Source of the DNA: Planctomycetaceae bacterium
GTDB taxonomy: Bacteria > Planctomycetota > Phycisphaerae > Phycisphaerales > SM1A02
Direction of reading: 5' to 3'
Length of the DNA stretch: 6,060 nucleotides
Assembly (NCBI GenBank): GCA_027488415.1
Contig: JAIYBS010000356.1
Span: 1 to 6,060 of the forward strand
In this document: positions 1-3,661 of the stretch, one piece after another
Position numbering within the stretch: position 1 is the stretch's first letter
Layout: each line of letters begins with the position of its first letter
Program-made: the position numbers and the translations under genes
Notes under the pieces: generated by a model
What the model saw: the letters and a program-made list of their open reading frames with translations, nothing else
The model's database searches: none
What the model was told of the DNA's origin: nothing

Positions 1-2
1 AG

Positions 3-104
3 ATCAACCTCGACTTCGACGTCTACAGCTTCGGCGCGGACGGCCAGTCGGGCGGCGAGGGCGAGAACGCCGACATCGTCGCCGGCGACAAGCGCCCGAG
101 CTGA
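3..104 (+). CDS. gspG: GspG, major pseudopilin of type II secretion (C-terminal end only)
   Basis: This is the last 33 codons of a gene entering from the left edge; the reading frame starts at base 3 and ends in TGA at 102-104. The peptide contains D-V-Y-S-F-G-A-D-G-Q-S-G-G-E-G-E-N-A-D-I, which closely follows the C-terminal signature of GspG/PulG/XcpT (typically Y-S-x-G-A-D-G-x-x-G-G-E-G-x-x-A-D-I). In that family the Asp of G-A-D-G and the polar/Asp residues before the final Ile coordinate a structural calcium ion needed for fibre stability. GspG is the main subunit of the periplasmic pseudopilus. After the signature the protein ends in a short tail (V-A-G-D-K-R-P-S) instead of the frequent N-W ending. 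The following minor pseudopilin genes confirm the call. The N-terminal prepilin segment lies outside the window. Confidence 0.93.
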   Translation: MNLDFDVYSFGADGQSGGEGENADIVAGDKRPS

Positions 105-132
105 GTCCCGCGCGCGTGCGCGGCCACGTCCC

Positions 133-729
133 ATGACCCGAGCACGCAGGCACAACCCCACGAGCCCCGCGTCGCGCGCGGCGTTCACGATGGTCGAGCT
201 GATCGTCGTGGTGGTCGTCCTCGCGATCGCCGCGGCGGCCATCGTGCCGCGCTTCACGGGCACCGCGACGCAGGAATCGAGCAACGCCGTCGACCAGGTG
301 GCGGAGCTGCTCCGACTGTTCGCCTACCGACAGTCGCTCGGCTCGCAGCAGGTCGCGCTCTGGCGCGACGGCAACGACGGGCGCATCCACCTGCTCGTCA
401 TGGACGCGGACCCGGCCGATCCCGATGCGCCGCCGGAGTGGCGGCCGGACCGCTTCGCCGCGCCGATCGCGCTTCCGACGGGGCTCGAGCTCGCGGAGAT
501 CCGAAAGGACGACCAGCGCATCGACCCGGCGGAGTGGACGATCGCGAGCGTCCCCGGCGGCGAGCGCCCGAAGGTCGAGATCCGCCTCGTGGGCCACGGC
601 ATCGACTCCACCGTCGTGCTGCCGACCGCGTCCCCGAGCGTCTTCCGCGTCGACGCCGACAAGCCGGAGCCGTTCGCGCGCGACGTGATCGACCTCGACC
701 AGGCCGGAAGGGACCGCGAGCCATGGTGA
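133..729 (+). CDS. gspH: GspH, minor pseudopilin of type II secretion (FimT/GspH type)
   Basis: The 198-residue product has a class III (prepilin) signal: a short basic leader, then A17|F18-T-M-V-E22, with Phe at +1 and Glu at +5. A Val/Ala/Ile-rich segment (about 22-39) follows, ending at P39-R40-F41. Such proteins sit in the inner membrane until the prepilin peptidase cleaves them and they join the pseudopilus. In the family, GspH links the GspI-J-K tip to the GspG fibre. The rest is a divergent beta-rich domain assigned to GspH mainly by position between gspG and gspI. The -1 residue is Ala rather than the usual Gly. The ATG at 133 is the only start that keeps a leader; the in-frame ATG at 190 lies inside the motif. 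No clear ribosome-binding site is seen. The gap after gspG is 28 nt, and the 3' end overlaps gspI by 7 nt. Confidence 0.85.
   Translation: MTRARRHNPTSPASRAAFTMVELIVVVVVLAIAAAAIVPRFTGTATQESSNAVDQVAELLRLFAYRQSLGSQQVALWRDGNDGRIHLLVMDADPADPDAPPEWRPDRFAAPIALPTGLELAEIRKDDQRIDPAEWTIASVPGGERPKVEIRLVGHGIDSTVVLPTASPSVFRVDADKPEPFARDVIDLDQAGRDREPW
706..714 (+). promoter_or_regulatory. Ribosome-binding site for gspI, inside the end of gspH
   Basis: The purine run GGAAGGGA lies about 8 nt before the ATG at 723. It supports that ATG as the real gspI start, although the frame stays open upstream to an ATG at 438. Because the site is inside gspH, translation of the two genes is probably coupled. Confidence 0.55.
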
Positions 730-1175
730 GGCACGGCGCACGGACCCGCGGCGGATGGGCGCTCCTCGACGTGATCATCGGGGGCGTGATCCTCGGCATC
801 GGCCTCGCGGCGGTGATCTCGATCGCGGAGCGGTCGCTCGCGATGCAGCAGCGCTCGGAGCGCGAGCTGGTCGCGGCCGAGCTGCTCGACGGGCTGCTGT
901 CGGAGGTGCTCTCGGTCGGAATCGCGGACTGGGAGCTGACGCGCGCGTCGAGCGGCAGCTTCGACGCGCCCTTCGACGACTGGCAGTGGGAGCTCGACAT
1001 CGACAAGCAGGGGCTCGGCGACCCGTACCGCGTGATGGCGATCGCGCGCGACACGAAGGGCAGCGAGTTCCGCGTCGAGACGCTGATGGCGCCCCGCCCC
1101 GAGAACACCCAGGACCCGGAGCGCGCACCCACGGAGCCGATCGATCGGCAGGCCAGGTATGACGAGCAGCCCTGA
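723..1175 (+). CDS. gspI: GspI, minor pseudopilin of type II secretion
   Basis: The 150-residue product starts with a basic leader ending R-G-G11|W12-A-L-L-D16, then a hydrophobic helix (about 14-34). The amphipathic stretch A-E-x-L-L-D-G-L-L-S-E-V (about 52-62) resembles the GspI/PulI helix, and D-W-Q-W-E-L-D (about 86-92) matches the aromatic strand typical of the family. GspI is the core of the tip complex with GspJ and GspK. The motif is odd: +1 is Trp, and +5 is Asp where nearly all GspI proteins have Glu. The ATG at 723 is chosen because it places the prepilin leader correctly, has a plausible ribosome-binding site, and overlaps gspH by only 7 nt. A much earlier in-frame ATG (438) would bury the leader and overlap gspH by nearly 300 nt. 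The last 30 residues or so are polar and Pro-rich, slightly longer than usual. The 3' end overlaps gspJ by 17 nt. Confidence 0.87.
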   Translation: MVRHGARTRGGWALLDVIIGGVILGIGLAAVISIAERSLAMQQRSERELVAAELLDGLLSEVLSVGIADWELTRASSGSFDAPFDDWQWELDIDKQGLGDPYRVMAIARDTKGSEFRVETLMAPRPENTQDPERAPTEPIDRQARYDEQP

Positions 1176-2136
1176 CCGAGCGGCGCGCCGCGCCTTCACG
1201 CTGGTCGAGCTGATCGTCGCCGGGACGATCGCGGCGATGGTGCTGACGGCGGTGACCTTCTCGCTCTCGCAGCTCGGGAAGGCGCGGAACATCGCGCGCG
1301 ACCGCGCCGAGGCGTTCCAGCGCGCCACCACGGCGCTCGAGGCGGTCCGCCGCGACGTCTCGGCGACCATGCGCGCGGAGGACCTGTTCGACGCGCGCTT
1401 CCTGCTGGCGACCACCGAGGCGAGCTCGAGGAACGGTGGTCACGAGCGCAGCGACCTCCTGCTCTTCGCGACGTCGATGCGGCCGATCCGCCCCGTCGAG
1501 TACCAGGGCGAGGGGCGCGAGTACGAGTCGCACTTCCGCATCGAGGACGACGAGCTCGGGGCCGCGCTCTGGCAGCGCCGGGACAACGTCCCGGACGAGG
1601 TGCCGGACGGGGGCGGGCTCGCGACGCCCGTCGCCGACGGCGTGGTCGGACTGCTCGTCGAGGCGAGCTCGGGTGACGACTCCTGGCGGACCGACTGGGA
1701 CTCCGACGTGGACGGCATCCCGAAGCTCGTGCGGATCTCCGTGACGGCGACGGGTGCCGAGGTCGGGACCGATGCGACGGCGACGACGCCCGAGGTCACG
1801 CTCCGCACCGTGGTCGCGATCGATCGCGTCGTCGCGCCGAAGGCGCCGGCGGCCGAGGAAGACCAGCAGGACCCAAACGCAGCCGGCGGCGGACAGACGC
1901 CGGCGGGCGCGGGCGATTCTGGCGGCGGCGCGCTCGGCGGCGGGGGCGCGCAGGTCCCGACGGGCGGCAGTGCGGGAGACGGAGGGCTCGGCGGCGGGCG
2001 TGGGCGCGGAGGACGAGGCGACGGCGGCGGCGATGGTCCGCGGATGGTCCCCGGCGGCGGACGCGGGAACGCGCCCGGAAACGCCGGCGGCGGACGGCCG
2101 GGCGGCGGTCGCGGCGGACGAGGGGGTGGCCGATGA
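1159..2136 (+). CDS. gspJ: GspJ, minor pseudopilin of type II secretion, with Gly/Arg-rich tail
   Basis: The 325-residue product has the prepilin signal R-R-A12|F13-T-L-V-E17 and a hydrophobic helix (about 16-36). The helix around 59-75 (T-T-A-L-E-A-V-R-R-D-V) resembles the GspJ L-x-x-D pattern. W176-R-T-D-W180, then I187-P188-K-L-V-R, matches the family signature W-x-x-x-W ... L-P-x-x-V near the end of the GspJ fold. GspJ packs with GspI and GspK at the pseudopilus tip. The recognisable fold ends near residue 230; residues 243-325 are an added low-complexity tail of mostly Gly with Arg, Ala and Pro. GspJ is usually around 200 residues, so this one is long. The start at 1159 lies inside gspI and has only a weak CAGG (1149-1152) upstream, so coupling to gspI translation is likely. 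The end overlaps gspK in an ATGA. Confidence 0.9.
   Translation: MTSSPDRAARRAFTLVELIVAGTIAAMVLTAVTFSLSQLGKARNIARDRAEAFQRATTALEAVRRDVSATMRAEDLFDARFLLATTEASSRNGGHERSDLLLFATSMRPIRPVEYQGEGREYESHFRIEDDELGAALWQRRDNVPDEVPDGGGLATPVADGVVGLLVEASSGDDSWRTDWDSDVDGIPKLVRISVTATGAEVGTDATATTPEVTLRTVVAIDRVVAPKAPAAEEDQQDPNAAGGGQTPAGAGDSGGGALGGGGAQVPTGGSAGDGGLGGGRGRGGRGDGGGDGPRMVPGGGRGNAPGNAGGGRPGGGRGGRGGGR
1885..2133 (+). other. Gly/Arg-rich low-complexity tail of GspJ
   Basis: This segment encodes residues 243-325 of GspJ. It is dominated by GGC/GGG/GGA codons, giving runs of two to four glycines broken by Arg, Ala, Asp, Pro and Thr. Arginines concentrate in the last half, in R-G-G and G-R-G units, so the end is basic. 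Predicted by eye to be disordered. No exact long repeat unit is visible; the units are degenerate. Confidence 0.85.
2121..2126 (+). promoter_or_regulatory. Ribosome-binding site for gspK within the gspJ tail
   Basis: AGGGGG lies 6 nt before the gspK ATG at 2133. The bases also encode the final Gly-rich codons of gspJ. With the ATGA overlap this suggests termination-reinitiation coupling. The surrounding G-rich DNA makes a chance match easy. Confidence 0.5.
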
Positions 2137-3653
2137 GCGCCGGCAGCCGACGGGGCAGCGTGGTCGTCGTCGTCGTCTGGAGCGTCGCGATCGCCGCGGT
2201 GCTCGTGGCCGCGACGCAGGTGGTGTCGTTCCGGCAGGCAGTGGTCGGGCGCGAGACGCTCGCCCGCGTGCAGGCGCGATGGGCGGCGCGCGCGGGCGTC
2301 GAGCAGATGATCGCGATCATGGAGTTCCACCTCCAGAACGCGGACCCGAACGACCCGATGGCGGTGGTGCGCGACATGGAGGCGAACGCCATCGGCGAGA
2401 CCGCGACGGGCTCGTGGGACATCCGCCACTACCTCGACGGCATCCAGTGGGCGGGGCCGATGGACGAGGGCGCGAAGCTCAACATCAACGTCGCCTCGCG
2501 CCTGGCGCTGACGAACCTCCCGGGCATGACGCCGGACGTCGTCGACGCGATCATCGACTGGCGCGACGAGAACGACGAGGTCGAGGGCCTGGGCGCCGAG
2601 CGCGACTACTACTCGAACCGCTCGCTCGGCTACCGGCCGCGCAACGGCAACTTCCGAAGCCTGGCCGAGCTCGAGCTCGTCGCGGGCGCGTGGCCGGACA
2701 ACGTGCGCGGCGAGGACTGGAACCTCAACGGACGGCTCGACCCGAACGAGAACGACGGGCCGCGCTCGTTCCCGAACGACAAGCCTGACGGCAAGCTCGA
2801 CGGCGGCTGGTCGCAGTACCTGACGGCCTTCTCGAAGCAGAGCCCGGTGTCGCTGAGCGGCGAGGACAAGCTCCCGCTGAAGGGATCCGACGAGGAGGGC
2901 CTCACGAAGCGCCTGGCGATCTCGGCCGAGCAGGCGCGCGCGCTCATCGCCTACGGCAACCAGCCGAACGCGCGCCCGGAGAACCTGCTGATCACGCCGC
3001 TCAGCCAGCTCGGGAACGCGGGAGCCGGCAACACCGGGAACCGCACGCCGGGCGGCATGGGCGGGTCCGGGGCGGGCGGGACGGCAGGTCGGGGGACCAC
3101 GGGAGGCTCGACGGGCGGCGGCGCGAGGGGCGGCACCGGGAGCGTGGCGGTCGGCGGCACCTCCGGTGGCCGAGGCGGTGCCGCGGGCGGCGGCGGCGGG
3201 GCCACCAGCGGTCGATCGAGCGGCGGGCGGTCCACGGGCAACGCGGGCGCGGCGGCGGTGCAGGACCTGAACCCCGAGCAGCTGCGCGCGGTCCTCCGGG
3301 AGCTGACCGGCGACGACTTCACGAAGCCGGTGCCGGGACGGATGAACATCAACACGGTCCCGGAGGCGGTCCTCAAGGAAGTGCTCGAGATCGACCCGCG
3401 CGTCGCGGACGCGATCATCGCCCGCCGCAAGTCGAAGCCCGAGGGCATCGCCAGCCTCGCCGACCTGTCCTCGATGTCCGGGATCAATCCGCAGGTTCTT
3501 GGACAGCTTGCCACGCAATTCGACGTGACGAGCAGCGTGTATACCGTGACGAGCCGCGGACGCGCCGCATCGACGGGCGCCGAGGTCGAGATCGAGGCCG
3601 TGGTCGACAAGTCCAAGCTCCCCGCCACGATCATCTCCTACCGCGAGCAGTAA
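2133..3653 (+). CDS. gspK: GspK, minor pseudopilin capping the type II secretion pseudopilus
   Basis: The 506-residue product has the leader S-R-R-G8|S9, followed by a Val-rich membrane helix (about 10-28) that lacks Glu at +5, which is normal for GspK. The family's two helix-hairpin-helix regions are clear: L-N-I-N-V-A-S ... L-P-G-M-T-P-D-V-V-D-A-I-I-D-W-R (about 116-144) and M404-N-I-N-T-V-P-E-A-V-L ... A-D-A-I-I-A-R-R (about 404-433). A C-terminal strand region (about 463-500) follows. GspK is the largest minor pseudopilin, sits at the tip, and its family binds calcium. Residues 195-206 fit an EF-hand loop almost perfectly (Asp1, Asn3, Asn5, Gly6, Leu8, Asp9, Glu12). Residues 294-375 are a Gly/Ser/Thr-rich insert, which explains the length beyond the usual 300-350 residues. 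The start overlaps gspJ by 4 nt, and gspL follows after 8 nt. Confidence 0.93.
   Translation: MSAGSRRGSVVVVVVWSVAIAAVLVAATQVVSFRQAVVGRETLARVQARWAARAGVEQMIAIMEFHLQNADPNDPMAVVRDMEANAIGETATGSWDIRHYLDGIQWAGPMDEGAKLNINVASRLALTNLPGMTPDVVDAIIDWRDENDEVEGLGAERDYYSNRSLGYRPRNGNFRSLAELELVAGAWPDNVRGEDWNLNGRLDPNENDGPRSFPNDKPDGKLDGGWSQYLTAFSKQSPVSLSGEDKLPLKGSDEEGLTKRLAISAEQARALIAYGNQPNARPENLLITPLSQLGNAGAGNTGNRTPGGMGGSGAGGTAGRGTTGGSTGGGARGGTGSVAVGGTSGGRGGAAGGGGGATSGRSSGGRSTGNAGAAAVQDLNPEQLRAVLRELTGDDFTKPVPGRMNINTVPEAVLKEVLEIDPRVADAIIARRKSKPEGIASLADLSSMSGINPQVLGQLATQFDVTSSVYTVTSRGRAASTGAEVEIEAVVDKSKLPATIISYREQ
2160..2177 (+). repeat. Short valine-codon trinucleotide repeat in gspK
   Basis: One GTG followed by five GTC codons encodes V10-V15, the beginning of the GspK membrane helix. 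Length changes by slippage would stay in frame. It may be no more than codon bias in a Val-rich helix. Confidence 0.6.
3012..3257 (+). other. Gly/Ser/Thr-rich low-complexity insert of GspK
   Basis: This segment encodes residues 294-375, between the first and second helix-hairpin-helix regions of GspK. It is mostly Gly with Ala, Ser, Thr, Asn and a few Arg, and contains no Asp or Glu. It looks like a flexible linker. Composition differs from the GspJ tail, which has more Arg and some Asp. Confidence 0.85.
3063..3080 (+). other. Canonical G-quadruplex motif within gspK
   Basis: Four guanine runs (3063-3065, 3069-3072, 3074-3076, 3078-3080) are separated by loops of 3, 1 and 1 nt. This meets the standard G3+ with loops 1-7 rule on the coding strand, so it could form in mRNA as well as in DNA. 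It lies inside the Gly-rich insert, and Gly codons alone could produce it. Confidence 0.6.
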
Positions 3654-3661
3654 GAACACCG

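Noticed and set aside
105..132. Possible promoter or regulatory element between gspG and gspH
   Set aside because: Only 28 nt of GC-rich sequence with no -10/-35-like element, no hairpin with a T-run and no clear ribosome-binding site. It looks like a plain intra-operon spacer.
438..722. N-terminal extension of gspI from the ATG at 438
   Set aside because: It would bury the prepilin leader nearly 100 residues inside the protein and overlap gspH by almost 300 nt. The ATG at 723 gives a normal leader.
1754..2788. Overlapping + strand open frame across the gspJ/gspK boundary
   Set aside because: The translation is Arg/Ala-rich noise produced by reading Gly/Ala codons out of frame. It crosses the well-supported gspJ stop and gspK start.
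1885..3257. Tandem repeat or CRISPR-like array suggested by recurring GGCGGC units
   Set aside because: The units are degenerate glycine codons in frame with two genes. There are no constant repeats with unique spacers.
1440..3659. Long antisense open frame (about 739 codons) covering gspJ and gspK
   Set aside because: Its product is composition-driven (Arg, Pro, Ala, Val) with no domain or start signal. The + strand has clear prepilin motifs, family signatures and operon spacing over the same bases. Long antisense frames are expected in very GC-rich genes.
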